Source: Prevotella sp. UBA4217
GTDB lineage: Bacteria; Bacteroidota; Bacteroidia; Bacteroidales; Bacteroidaceae
Length of the DNA stretch: 64,000 nt
Assembly: GCA_002379425.1 (NCBI GenBank)
Contig: DFTH01000003.1
Location: forward strand, 62,627-126,626
Direction: 5' to 3'
A model generated the notes under the pieces. It was given only the letters and a program-made list of their open reading frames with translations. It was not told the origin of the DNA and made no database searches. Both the position numbers and the translations under genes were made by a program. Shown one piece after another: positions 34,950 through 43,134 of this stretch. Numbering within the stretch: position 1 is the first letter of the stretch; every line of letters starts with the position of its first letter.

Positions 34950-37900
34950 TTACTTCTTGACAGGAGTAGCGGTTTCCTCTTCCTCCTTGATCGTGCGTCC
35001 CATGGTCAGGTATGCCGTAGGCGCAGCGATGAAGAGTGAAGACAGTGTACCAAAGACCACACCGAGGATCATGGCGAAGGAGAACGAGCGGATGCTGTCA
35101 CCACCAAGGATGAAGATGGCCAGCAGCACGATCAGCGTCGTCACGGAGGTGTTGATGGTACGTGCCAGCGTCTGGTTCAGCGAGTCGTTGAACAACTGCT
35201 GACGGTCGCGCTTGCCGAACAATCCGATGTTCTCACGGATACGGTCGAACACCACCACCTTATCATTGATGGAGTAACCGATCACCGTCAGGATGGCACC
35301 AATGAAGGTCTGGTCGATCTCCAGTGACATCGGAACCCATCCCCAGAGCACAGAGTAGAAGCCGATCACGATGAGGGCATCAAGTGCCAGGGCTACCGTT
35401 GAGCCTACGGAGAAGGCCACGTTGCGGAAGCGGAACAGAATGTAGAGGAAGATTGCCACCAGGGCGATGATGACGGAGATAATGGCACCGTAGGTAATAT
35501 CCTTAGCCACCGATGGACCAACCTTTGCAGATGAGATGATGGATCCGCCCTCACGAACGTCTGGGTTCTTGAAGTGCTCCACATTCTCCTGGCTGACGAA
35601 GCCTGCTTTCTTCAGGGTGTTGAAGAGGATGGTCTCGGCCTGGTCGTCAACATCAGGGTTGTTCGACTCGATATCCCAGTTGGTAGAGATACGCACGGTC
35701 TTGCCGTCCGTACCGAGGGCAATGACGCTGGTATTGGCTTCCTTGCCCTGGTTCTCGCCCATCGTATTGATGAAGGCACCTGTCAGGGCCAGGCGGACAT
35801 CCTCCACATGTGTCTCCTTGTCGAGAGTTACCACATAGTTACGACCACCAGTGAAGTCAATGCTCTGGCTCAGACCGCGCACGGCGAAGGAGATGCAGAA
35901 CAGGATGGCTGCAGCACCCCAGATGGCGAAGGTCTTCTTGTATATGCCCATGAAGTTGTAGTGGGCGTTCTGCATCAGATTCTTCGAATAGCCTGTCACG
36001 AAGGTGAGGTTTGTCCACTTGTCCTTCTTCAGCATGTAGTCATAGACTAGGCGGGTCATATAGACGGCCGTGAAGAACGAAACGATGATACCGATGATCC
36101 AGGTGGTGGCGAAGCCCTTCACAGGACCTGTACCGAAGTAGAGCAGGATGACACCTGTGATCAGTGATGTCAGGTTAGAGTCGAAGATGGCGCTGAAAGC
36201 ATTGGAATAACCTTTGTTCAGAGCCTCTTTCACGCTAAGACCCTTCTTCAGTTCCTCCTTGATACGCTCGTAGATCAGCACGTTGGCATCCACGGCGGTA
36301 CCCAGTGTCAGCACGATACCGGCGATACCAGGCATCGTCAGGGCAGCCTGGAAAGAGGTCAGGATACCGAGTGTGAAGAACAGGTTGAACAGCAGGGCGA
36401 TATCCGAGAGCAGGCCTGGGATAAAGCCGTACAGCATGATCATGTAGATCATCAGCAGCACGAAGGCTACGATGAAGGAGATGATACCCTGCTGGATGGA
36501 CTGTGCACCGAGTGACGGTCCTACCACTTCCTCCTGTACGATACGGGTAGGAGCGGGCATCTTACCAGAGTTCAGCGTGTTGGCCAGGTCCTTGGTATCC
36601 TCGATGGTGAAGTTACCTGTGATCTGTGAGTTACCACCGTCAATCTGGCTGAGGATACGGGGAGCGGTATAGACGGCATCGTCGAGCACGATGGCTACGG
36701 CCTTGCCGATGTTCTGCTTGGTGATCTGGCTCCAGCGACGGGCTCCGTCGGAGTTCATCTGCATGGATACGCAGGGACGTCCAGTGGTAGGCTCGAAGTC
36801 ATCCTTTGAACTGGTGATGACGTCACCCTCCAGTGGGGCGCGTCCTGAAGGCTCTGTAATCTTCAGTGCATAGAGTTCAAAGATGTCGCCCTTGGTGTTC
36901 TGGCCACCGAAGTCCTCTGGTTTAGCACCCCAGCGGAGTTTCAACTCAGCGGGCAGAATCTGGTTGGCGAGGTCAGAGTAGATAATCTTGTTGATCTCTG
37001 CGGTATCACGGGCGTTGGCGTAGCCCACGACGGCCAGTGCGTTACCCTGTGTGGGCTGGAAGATGGAGAACAGTGGGTTCTGCTTCTTGGCAGCCTCAAG
37101 GGCCTTGTCGTCAGCCTTGTTGTCTTTCTTGGCCAGTTTGGCAGCCAAGTCGCCTGAGGCCGCCTTTGTGGTGTCGGCAGCAGCCTCGGCAGCGGGTTCC
37201 ACGGCAGCAGTGTCAACAACCTCACCGCCCTGAGCGGCATAGCGCTGGTTCAACTGAGCCAGCAGCGGCGTGATCTCATTGCTGTTGTAGGTCTCCCAGA
37301 ACTCAAGGTTGGCAGAGCCCTGGAGCAACTTACGCACACGCTCCGGCTCCTTGATGCCAGGCATCTCCACCATGATACGGCCGCTCTGGCCTTCGAGTTT
37401 CTGGATGTTAGGCTGGACAACGCCGAACTTATCGATACGGTTGCGGACCACGTTGAACGAGTTGTCCACTGCACTCTGTACCTCAGCACGGATGGCGCTC
37501 TCAACCTCGGAGTCGCTCGACTGGGTGCTCACTTTGCCCTTCATCTGCTGGGTGGCAAAGATAGCGGCGAGGGGACGACCATTGCCCTCTTGTTTCCAAT
37601 ACTTCACGAACAGTGAAACGAAGTCTGCCTGACTGGTCTCCTCTTCCTTCTTGGCCAGTTCCATGGCCTTCTTGTAGGCTGCATCTGTCTTGTGGTCGGC
37701 GAGTACATCGACGACGTCGGGGACAGACACCTCAAGAATCACGTTCATACCGCCCTTCAGGTCAAGACCAAGGCCGATTTCCATCTCACGGCACTGCTTC
37801 AGCGAGTAGATGCCCATATACACCTTCTCGTTGTTGATTGAGTCGAGGTACTCCGCACCTGCCTGCTCACCCATGGCGGCGGCCTTACTTTCGTAGTGGC

Positions 37901-37985
37901 GTGTCACGAATGAGAAGGAAAGGTAGAAGCAGCACACGAGAATCAGAAGCACTGCGATAAATTTTACAATTCCTTTGTTTTGCAT
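34950..37985 (-). CDS. secDF: Fused protein translocase subunit SecDF
   Basis: Membrane protein that uses proton motive force to pull secreted proteins through SecYEG. At 1011 residues it joins SecD (about 1-640) and SecF (about 690-1000), each with six membrane helices. SecD has 'GLGLDLKGGMNVILEV' near 72 and 'TLGTAVDANVLIYERIKEEL'; SecF has 'QSIDFTGGRNYVV' and 'INDKVVVFDRIREN'. An Ala/Asp/Lys-rich insertion of about 60 residues (about 245-310) lies in the first periplasmic domain. It is a single-gene unit with TATATTTG and TAAATTTG boxes about 45-65 nt upstream. Confidence 0.97.
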   Translation of the reverse strand: MQNKGIVKFIAVLLILVCCFYLSFSFVTRHYESKAAAMGEQAGAEYLDSINNEKVYMGIYSLKQCREMEIGLGLDLKGGMNVILEVSVPDVVDVLADHKTDAAYKKAMELAKKEEETSQADFVSLFVKYWKQEGNGRPLAAIFATQQMKGKVSTQSSDSEVESAIRAEVQSAVDNSFNVVRNRIDKFGVVQPNIQKLEGQSGRIMVEMPGIKEPERVRKLLQGSANLEFWETYNSNEITPLLAQLNQRYAAQGGEVVDTAAVEPAAEAAADTTKAASGDLAAKLAKKDNKADDKALEAAKKQNPLFSIFQPTQGNALAVVGYANARDTAEINKIIYSDLANQILPAELKLRWGAKPEDFGGQNTKGDIFELYALKITEPSGRAPLEGDVITSSKDDFEPTTGRPCVSMQMNSDGARRWSQITKQNIGKAVAIVLDDAVYTAPRILSQIDGGNSQITGNFTIEDTKDLANTLNSGKMPAPTRIVQEEVVGPSLGAQSIQQGIISFIVAFVLLMIYMIMLYGFIPGLLSDIALLFNLFFTLGILTSFQAALTMPGIAGIVLTLGTAVDANVLIYERIKEELKKGLSVKEALNKGYSNAFSAIFDSNLTSLITGVILLYFGTGPVKGFATTWIIGIIVSFFTAVYMTRLVYDYMLKKDKWTNLTFVTGYSKNLMQNAHYNFMGIYKKTFAIWGAAAILFCISFAVRGLSQSIDFTGGRNYVVTLDKETHVEDVRLALTGAFINTMGENQGKEANTSVIALGTDGKTVRISTNWDIESNNPDVDDQAETILFNTLKKAGFVSQENVEHFKNPDVREGGSIISSAKVGPSVAKDITYGAIISVIIALVAIFLYILFRFRNVAFSVGSTVALALDALIVIGFYSVLWGWVPMSLEIDQTFIGAILTVIGYSINDKVVVFDRIRENIGLFGKRDRQQLFNDSLNQTLARTINTSVTTLIVLLAIFILGGDSIRSFSFAMILGVVFGTLSSLFIAAPTAYLTMGRTIKEEEETATPVKK

Positions 37986-38028
37986 TTTGTTTTTTGATGT
38001 TATTTTTGTTATTTATTATGTTCGCGTA

Positions 38029-38049
38029 CAAATTTAGCGTGCAAATATA
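38029..38049 (-). promoter_or_regulatory. Two -7-like boxes upstream of secDF
   Basis: On the minus strand TATATTTG (38049-38042) and TAAATTTG (38036-38029) both match TAnnTTTG, 44-64 nt before the ATG. Neither has TTTG at 20 nt. Confidence 0.4.
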
Positions 38050-38098
38050 GGCATTTTTTTAGACAAGGAAAAATTTATAAGCGATTTTCGTTCATTTT

Positions 38099-39193
38099 TT
38101 AAGGTTTATGCACTAATTTTAGCCTGCAAGAGATGGGATAATGGTCACTTGCATCCATTTTGCTGTCCACAATGCAGTTATATGGCTCGAAATGATCGGA
38201 GCATAGGATATGGTCGATACGGAAGAAATATCCTTTCCGATTATATGACAAACCGAGTCCCTTTCCTGTCTCTACGAAACAGTCTTTCAGTCCCTTGGCG
38301 ATGGTGCGGCGGGAGTAGGAGATGGGATTGTCGTTGAAGTCTCCGCAGACGATGGTGGGGTACTGGCGATGCTCCTCGATGTATTGGTGCACGGCATCGG
38401 CAGCCACGGCCCGTATGGCGGAGGCCTGTCCGAGTTTCTCGAGCAGTAGCAGCGACTCTTCCTTCACGGTGTCGCGCTTCATCTTTCCCTTGATCATCTC
38501 CTCGTAGCGGCTGCGGTCTTCTTGGGTCAGGTGGGTAGTTTCCAGATGGTTGTTGATGACAAGGATGGTGTCGCCTTCTACCAGCAGATAGTAAGCCATG
38601 GACCCATTGGCCCTCGAAGGGTATTGGATGCGTTCACGCCTGATGATGGGGTACTTGGAGTGGATGCCGACACCGTTGATGCTGGTACTCGTCTGCTGGA
38701 AGATGATAGTGTCATTGTAGGGGTATATCTTCTCATATCTGTGGAAGACGAACCTCCGCCATGTATCCACGTCCTCCTGCATGCAGACGATGTCGGGGGC
38801 CTCCCGTTTCAGGTAGTTGTAGATCGTGTCGAATCCCTGTTCGTATTTCCAGTTGCCCCCATATTGGCAGACGTTATAGGACATGATCTTGATGGTGCCC
38901 TCTGGTACGCTCTGGGTATTGTGGAGCGGCAGGTAGATGGTCAGTGGCGGATATGCCAGGATATAGCCGAGAATGGGAATCCACAGTTTCTTCCACTTGA
39001 AGGTGAGCCAGAAGAAAATGAACAGCAGGTTGGCTATCAGGAAGAAGGGGAAGAGCATCCCCAGACTGGAGAGCATGGGGTGGCTGGCTGGATTGATATG
39101 GTCGGCATAGCCTGCCGTCAGCATCAGTAGCACGGTGGCAAGGTTGGCCCCTGCCACGGCGTTGATGGTGAATGCTTTCAGTTGTTTGATCAT
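38099..39193 (-). CDS. Membrane-anchored endonuclease/exonuclease/phosphatase-fold protein
   Basis: A 364-residue protein with three N-terminal membrane helices (about 10-30, 45-65, 70-90) and a C-terminal EEP domain. The metal-dependent hydrolase motifs are in order: 'MSYNVCQYGG', 'PDIVCMQEDVDTW', 'VINNHLETTHL', 'VCGDFNDNPIS', 'FRIDHILCSDHF' and 'ASDHYPISCRL'. All catalytic residues (N, E, D, N, D, H) are there, so it should be an active phosphodiesterase or phosphatase; DNA, lipid or other substrates cannot be told apart. It overlaps the rhomboid gene by 4 nt and is likely co-translated with it. Confidence 0.85.
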   Translation of the reverse strand: MIKQLKAFTINAVAGANLATVLLMLTAGYADHINPASHPMLSSLGMLFPFFLIANLLFIFFWLTFKWKKLWIPILGYILAYPPLTIYLPLHNTQSVPEGTIKIMSYNVCQYGGNWKYEQGFDTIYNYLKREAPDIVCMQEDVDTWRRFVFHRYEKIYPYNDTIIFQQTSTSINGVGIHSKYPIIRRERIQYPSRANGSMAYYLLVEGDTILVINNHLETTHLTQEDRSRYEEMIKGKMKRDTVKEESLLLLEKLGQASAIRAVAADAVHQYIEEHRQYPTIVCGDFNDNPISYSRRTIAKGLKDCFVETGKGLGLSYNRKGYFFRIDHILCSDHFEPYNCIVDSKMDASDHYPISCRLKLVHKP

Positions 39194-40131
39194 CGCTGGT
39201 TACTGGCATCAAAGAGTTTCTTCTTCTCCTCTTTGGTCAGACTGTCATAGCCGCTCTTGCGGATCTTGTCGAGGATGGCGTCGATCTCTTCCTGGTTTTG
39301 GCGCTTGCGGGCATTGTATTCCCGGTCGTCCTCCTTGCTGCCACCCCGTTCGGCGTGCATGTCAGGGTTATAGTGACGCTGGCCGCCCTGGTGGCGCTGG
39401 TCGAAATTGCGCTTGAGGTTCTCAAAGAACTGCTCTCCCCTGCTGCGGTTGTAGGTAGCATTAGGGTGCTTGTTCCAGTAGCGGATCATCAGGTAGCCGA
39501 AGAGCATACCGCCCAGGTGGGCTGTATGGGCCACACCGTCGCCAGAGGATGCGAGGGCAGAGAAGAACTCGATGGCCACGTAGCCCATCACGAACCACTT
39601 CGCCTTGATGGGGAAGGGGAAGGGGATGATGAACAGGCGCTCGTTGGGAAAGGTCATGCCGAAGGCCAGGATGACCGCATAGACGGCTCCCGAGGCACCT
39701 ATCGTTGTCCAGGCGTTTAGCGCACTGGCGTAATGAGTGCCATATTCCATGACAGTGCCAAGGGTGGTAGCAGGCACCTGCTCGGCAATGGTCATATAGA
39801 AGGAGCCAAACTGGGCGATCTCCTGCAGCAGACCAGCCCCTATGCCACAGGTGATGTAATAAAAAAGGAATTTCTTGGGTCCCCATACGTTCTCTATCAC
39901 ACAGCCGAACATCCACAAGCCGAACATGTTGCTCAGAATGTGCATGAAACTGGCATGGAGGAAGAGGTAAGTGACCAACTGGTAGAAATGGAAGTTGCTG
40001 GCCATGAAAAAGTGGAGACCACCAATGTCTGCCAGGTCAATGCCACGCATCTGGAAAACGAGTGTGGCAACGAATGCCAGCAGATTGATGATCAGCAGGT
40101 TTTTTGTGACGGTTGGAATACGGAACATCAT
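39190..40131 (-). CDS. Rhomboid-family intramembrane serine protease
   Basis: A 313-residue polytopic protein with six core helices. The catalytic Ser is in 'IGASGAVYAVI' near residue 146 and the His in 'VAHTAHLGGMLFGYL' near 205; 'HILSNMFGLWMFG' supplies the HxxxN oxyanion region. A hydrophilic C-terminal tail of about 85 residues ends in 'DKIRKSGYDSLTKEEKKKL', a conserved tail of Bacteroidetes rhomboids. It would cleave membrane-spanning substrates; none is known here. Confidence 0.92.
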   Translation of the reverse strand: MMFRIPTVTKNLLIINLLAFVATLVFQMRGIDLADIGGLHFFMASNFHFYQLVTYLFLHASFMHILSNMFGLWMFGCVIENVWGPKKFLFYYITCGIGAGLLQEIAQFGSFYMTIAEQVPATTLGTVMEYGTHYASALNAWTTIGASGAVYAVILAFGMTFPNERLFIIPFPFPIKAKWFVMGYVAIEFFSALASSGDGVAHTAHLGGMLFGYLMIRYWNKHPNATYNRSRGEQFFENLKRNFDQRHQGGQRHYNPDMHAERGGSKEDDREYNARKRQNQEEIDAILDKIRKSGYDSLTKEEKKKLFDASNQR

Positions 40132-40188
40132 CTTTTACCTTATCTTACTTTATAGTCCTATAATGTTTGTTGTTATAACTTTTGGCTG

Positions 40189-40196
40189 CAAAATTA
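40189..40196 (-). promoter_or_regulatory. -7 box (TAATTTTG) for the rhomboid/EEP operon
   Basis: The minus strand reads TAATTTTG 57 nt before the rhomboid ATG. No -33 TTTG is seen at 19-21 nt. Confidence 0.4.
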
Positions 40197-40277
40197 CTAA
40201 AAATATCTCGTTTTTATACGGAAATGTGCCCGAATACAAGAAAAATTCAAGAAAAATCTCATTTTTTCGGTTTTTTT

Positions 40278-40309
40278 GTTGTTTTTCTAAATAGTTTGCA
40301 TTATATTTG
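40278..40309 (+). promoter_or_regulatory. Promoter of the HU gene
   Basis: TATATTTG at 40302-40309 with a near-match GTTG (40278-40281) 20 nt upstream; a 60-nt leader precedes the ATG. Confidence 0.55.
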
Positions 40310-40368
40310 CAACGAATTCGACGAAACCACAGTTATTACTATTAATAATTCATTAAAATTACAACATT

Positions 40369-40641
40369 ATGAACAAAACAGATTTGGTAGAGAAGATTGC
40401 AGCAGGTGCTGGTCTCTCAAAGGTTGACGCAAAGAAGGCTCTCGATGCAACAGTGGCTGCTATCAAGGAGGCTCTCGTAGCAGGTGACAAGATTGCCCTC
40501 GTTGGCTTTGGTACATTCAGCGTAAACGAGCGTCCCGCTCGTGAGGGTATCAACCCTGCAACCAAGCAGAAGATCAAGATTGCTGCCAAGAAGGTGGCTA
40601 AGTTCAAGGCTGGTGCCGAACTTGCTGATGCTATCAAGTAA
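40369..40641 (+). CDS. HU-family histone-like DNA-binding protein
   Basis: A 90-residue typical HU protein: helical dimer part 'MNKTDLVEKIAAGAGLSKVD', then 'DKIALVGFGTFSVNERPARE' and the DNA-embracing arm with 'GINPATKQKIKIAAKKVAKF'. The Pro at the arm tip (in 'NPATK') bends DNA. It is a nucleoid protein, expected to be abundant: codon choice is strongly biased to common codons and the gene has a strong terminator. Unlike the 209-residue HU-like protein at 337-966, it is of standard length. Confidence 0.97.
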   Translation: MNKTDLVEKIAAGAGLSKVDAKKALDATVAAIKEALVAGDKIALVGFGTFSVNERPAREGINPATKQKIKIAAKKVAKFKAGAELADAIK

Positions 40642-40662
40642 ATTCTTTTGTAAATAAAAATT

Positions 40663-40691
40663 GAGGGGATTCCGACAGGGATCCCCTCTTT
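40663..40691 (+). terminator. Terminator of the HU gene
   Basis: GAGGGGAT (40663-40670) pairs with ATCCCCTC (40681-40688), extended by a CC/GG pair, followed by TTTA. AAAAA precedes the stem, so it may also serve the convergent lipoprotein gene whose stop is 6 bp away. Confidence 0.85.
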
Positions 40692-40696
40692 AGGTC

Positions 40697-41191
40697 TTAA
40701 CGTGAGAACCTCAAATAGTCATTATCCGAATAGTAAAGTCTCAGTTCGCCTTTTTCAAGCCTGTAAGACCTGATATTGATAATCTGGTCCTCCATAAACA
40801 TCAGGTCGGAACCAGATGATATATTCTGATCGGAATCAGGTGACCAAATGAGTGTCCCAAGACCGTCAATAATGCGAAAATCACCATCCTTGTTGAAGGT
40901 ATATTCGCCCTGAAACCAGTTACAGATTTTCGCATTGAAACTTCCATCTTCCTCCAATGACAGATAGCAGTCGTCCGTCCCACTGCTCTCATGGCTGACA
41001 AATATCCCGTTATCAACATAGCCATCCAACTTCCATTTGCCATAGATCTCACCGTTAGGCAGCCTTGTAACAGCCTCATCACTTGTAACGGTCTCATCGT
41101 CACTACTGCAACCAGTAACTGCAATACCTATTCCCACCAGCAGAGATAGACAAAGCCATTTCATACAATTATTTCTTTTCTCCATATTCAT
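40697..41191 (-). CDS. Small lipoprotein, lipocalin/META-like beta barrel suspected
   Basis: A 164-residue lipoprotein; starts at 41191 or more probably 41164 ('MKWLCLSLLVGIGIAVTGC'), both giving the same lipobox Cys. The mature sequence reads like a small antiparallel barrel: 'GEIYGKWKLDGYVDNG', 'CYLSLEEDGSFNAKI', 'GEYTFNKDGDFRII', 'LEKGELRLYYSDNDYLRF'. This is the pattern of lipocalin-like or META-domain proteins of Bacteroidetes. No binding residues can be named. Its upstream region is a diverged duplicate of that before the leucine-rich-repeat gene. Confidence 0.7.
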   Translation of the reverse strand: MNMEKRNNCMKWLCLSLLVGIGIAVTGCSSDDETVTSDEAVTRLPNGEIYGKWKLDGYVDNGIFVSHESSGTDDCYLSLEEDGSFNAKICNWFQGEYTFNKDGDFRIIDGLGTLIWSPDSDQNISSGSDLMFMEDQIINIRSYRLEKGELRLYYSDNDYLRFSR

Positions 41192-41207
41192 TGTCCTATT
41201 AGGTTCT

Positions 41208-41280
41208 CTATTTATTTAAACCACTCTATGGCCAAATACTTGCATCAAAATGCAAAAATTTATCTTTTATTAACTATTAA
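41208..41280. repeat. Duplicated intergenic segment, copy A
   Basis: About 70 bp here are roughly three-quarters identical to 42617-42690 (copy B), sharing TTGCATCAAAA, the flanking GCCAAA and a TTTTATTAAC end. Copy A covers the last codons of the leucine-rich-repeat gene and the gap to the lipoprotein. A small dyad TTGCAT-CAAA-ATGCAA is present only here. Confidence 0.7.
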
Positions 41281-42596
41281 CTTCTTGCCGTTTTGGATAT
41301 ATACTCCCTTCTTCGGCTGATCAGTGCGCACGCCATTGAGGTCGTAGAACTTATCTGTATTTTTGAGCCGCTTTACCTGTTCTATCCCCAAAGTGTATTT
41401 GGCTTCTGCTGCTTCTACGCCATCCTCAATAGCAGCAATCACAGGAAATTTCTTCCAATATGGTGCCGTCTTGTACAGTTCAATGCTTTCACGGGGTACT
41501 AAAAGGAAACGGCCAACTCGATAGTCATCACTATTCAGAATATCATCTTCTTCCAGTGAACTGTAGTACTTTTCCACCTTCGACTTGTCGTTAGATGGAA
41601 TCACTGCAGGAGGCGTCACTGCATAACAAACCATGTATCTCTGGTATGCCCTTTTCTTATATTCACCAGAATAATAATCTTCATTGGAGATTGGACGTGG
41701 TTCTGCTTCCACAAAAGTATAAGCATCTATTTCTGCCAATGTGGATGGAAGTGTATAAGAATGCATGGGTAGCGCGTCAAAAATGTTCCTAATAGTTTTG
41801 TAACACCTTCTGGTACGGTGATGTCGGCTGCTCTATCATGTTCATTTAAGGCAGCACCAGTAAATATACCAAACCCAAGTTCTTGAATATGACCTGGAAA
41901 TTCAAAACCAGTGTCTGTATGAAACCCTGCAAACGCCCAATCTTCTATACATACCACCGACTCAGGAATGCTTAAATGCCCATCTGCTCCCATATCAGCA
42001 GAAGAAAAGGCCTTTTCGCCGATAGTTGTAACGTCATCTGGGATGACGGATGTTGAGCAACCCTGTATGAGATTACCACTGGATTTCTCAAAGATACAAT
42101 TACCCTCGCTGTAATAGACTTCGTTGTCCTCGGCAACAGACAGAATCTTCAATCCTGTGGTCCCAGCAGAGATAGAAGGTATAATCCTATTAACACCAGC
42201 AGGAATGTGCAGTTCCTCAAGTGCCCAGCAAGCATAAAATGCCCATTCATCTATCTGACGCAGCGTCTGGGGGAGAGTCACTGATTTTAGCACATAGCAG
42301 TCATGAAAAGCCAGATCCTCCAATCGCGTAACTATCCATTCTCTGCCATCTTCGGAATAAATAGTATCAGGAACAACATAACTTTCAAGTGCCCATAATA
42401 AACTATCGCCACCGTTTAGTATAGGACCAAAGCACACTGATGCCTCTTCCCCTCTCACACGAAAAATAATGCCACATTTTTTGTCTATTGCATAATCGTT
42501 TATGTCATAGCCATCACGAGGGGAACTTACCAAAAGGCGGTTTGCACCTGCAAATATGGGGAACACCACCATGAGTATCAACAGCCTTTTTTTCAT
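41260..42596 (-). pseudogene. BspA-like leucine-rich-repeat surface protein, frameshifted
   Basis: Two overlapping frames (42596-41727 and 41766-41260) together form one protein of about 445 residues. The first has a signal peptide ('MKKRLLILMVVFPIFAGA') and BspA-type LRR_5 repeats ('LKSVTLPQTLRQIDEWAFYA', 'LSIPESVVCIEDWAFAGF'). It leaves the repeat pattern after 'VPEGVTKLLGTF' at a run of five A (plus strand 41779-41783). One extra base there would restore 'FDALPMHSYTLPSTLAEIDA', which continues the repeats in the second frame. The C-terminus 'DQPKKGVYIQNGKKLIVNKR' is the usual end of such Prevotella surface proteins. It could be a true mutation, phase variation or a sequencing error. Confidence 0.85.
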
Positions 42597-42616
42597 TATT
42601 CAAGTTTTTAGAAATC

Positions 42617-42690
42617 CTCTTTATTTATTAAACCGCGTTATTGCCAAAACCTTGCATCAAAACTAGAATAATTATGTTTTATTAACCAAT
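42617..42690. repeat. Duplicated intergenic segment, copy B
   Basis: Diverged copy of 41208-41280. Read on the minus strand in the matching frame its left part would end '...SLLVNKT' stop, comparable with the true '...KLIVNKR' end of the leucine-rich-repeat gene, so it may be the decayed 3' end of a paralogous gene. A TAGTTTTG box (42665-42658) may serve the downstream gene. Confidence 0.6.
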
Positions 42691-42789
42691 AGTGATATGA
42701 TACGGAACTCGCGCGCCATCGCGCGCGCAGCCCATCAACAACACCAGGGCGCACACGCAGGAAAGGCTATATGTCAGTGCTCTCTTCAT
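42682..42789 (-). CDS. Possible tiny lipoprotein or remnant (35 aa)
   Basis: From ATG 42789 the frame reads a basic start, a hydrophobic core and a lipobox: 'MKRALTYSLSCVCALVLLMG' followed by Cys. Only about 15 residues follow the Cys before the stop. It could be a lysis-protein-like or entericidin-like peptide, but the short mature part passes through a GC-rich simple sequence ('CGCGCGC'), and the end coincides with a duplicated segment, so a truncated lipoprotein gene is at least as likely. Confidence 0.35.
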   Translation of the reverse strand: MKRALTYSLSCVCALVLLMGCARDGARVPYHITIG

Positions 42790-42847
42790 GGTCTGTGCAA
42801 AGGTACGACAAGTTTTCCATTCCGCCAAACAATTCACGACAAATAAG

Positions 42848-42973
42848 AGGCACTTTAGCAGAATGAGGAGGCTCTTTACGAACGTGAGGAGCCTCCTCAG
42901 AAACGTAGGGAGCCTCCTCAGTTCCGTAAAGTGCCTCCTCATTTCAGAAAACAGCCTTCCTATTCCGGAAAAA
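42848..42973. repeat. Second array of 21-bp repeats, six units with an orientation switch
   Basis: Units start at 42848, 42869, 42890, 42911, 42932 and 42953, all exactly 21 bp. The first two read AGGC(A/T)CTTTA...TGAGG on the plus strand; the others read the same on the minus strand (CCTCA...AGTGCCT-type), so the array is an inverted arrangement. The unit core (AGGCTCTTTACG) is shared with the array at 18760-18881. Confidence 0.85.
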
Positions 42974-42979
42974 TGTCTT

Positions 42980-43124
42980 CGCGCGCGTGCGTGGTAGTTG
43001 TCTTATCCACTTTTTATGTGTCCTATATGTTCCATCTGTCCACGATGGTGACAATCCTTCGTGGACAGATGGGACAGGTGGGACACTTGTTTTTGGCTTA
43101 AGACAACTACTACGCCTGCGCGCG
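42980..43124. repeat. Large nested palindrome (145 bp)
   Basis: Outer arms of 26 bp, 42980-43005 and 43099-43124, are complementary except at three positions (CGCGCGC...GTAGTTGTCTTA). Inner arms CCATCTGTCCACGA at 43032-43045 and 43059-43072 are perfect, and GTGTCC/GGACAC (43018-43023 and 43081-43086) pair between them. No transposase is near. It ends 10 bp before the 3' end of the dehydrogenase gene. Confidence 0.85.
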
Positions 43125-43134
43125 TGAGAGTTTA

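Larger units (their letters stand above)
42597..43134. other. 538-bp gap with duplicated segment, gene remnant, repeat array and large palindrome
   Basis: No full gene is supported. It holds, in order, duplicated copy B (42617-42690), a short lipoprotein-like frame (42682-42789, minus), six 21-bp repeats (42848-42973) and a nested inverted repeat (42980-43124). GC-rich CGCG runs occur at 42711-42730, 42980-42988 and 43117-43124, unlike the flanks. Confidence 0.7.

Noticed and set aside
42788-42997. 69-codon plus-strand frame over the second 21-bp array, with leucine heptads
   Set aside because: The heptad pattern follows from the 21-bp period; no promoter or ribosome site, and the frame crosses into the palindrome.
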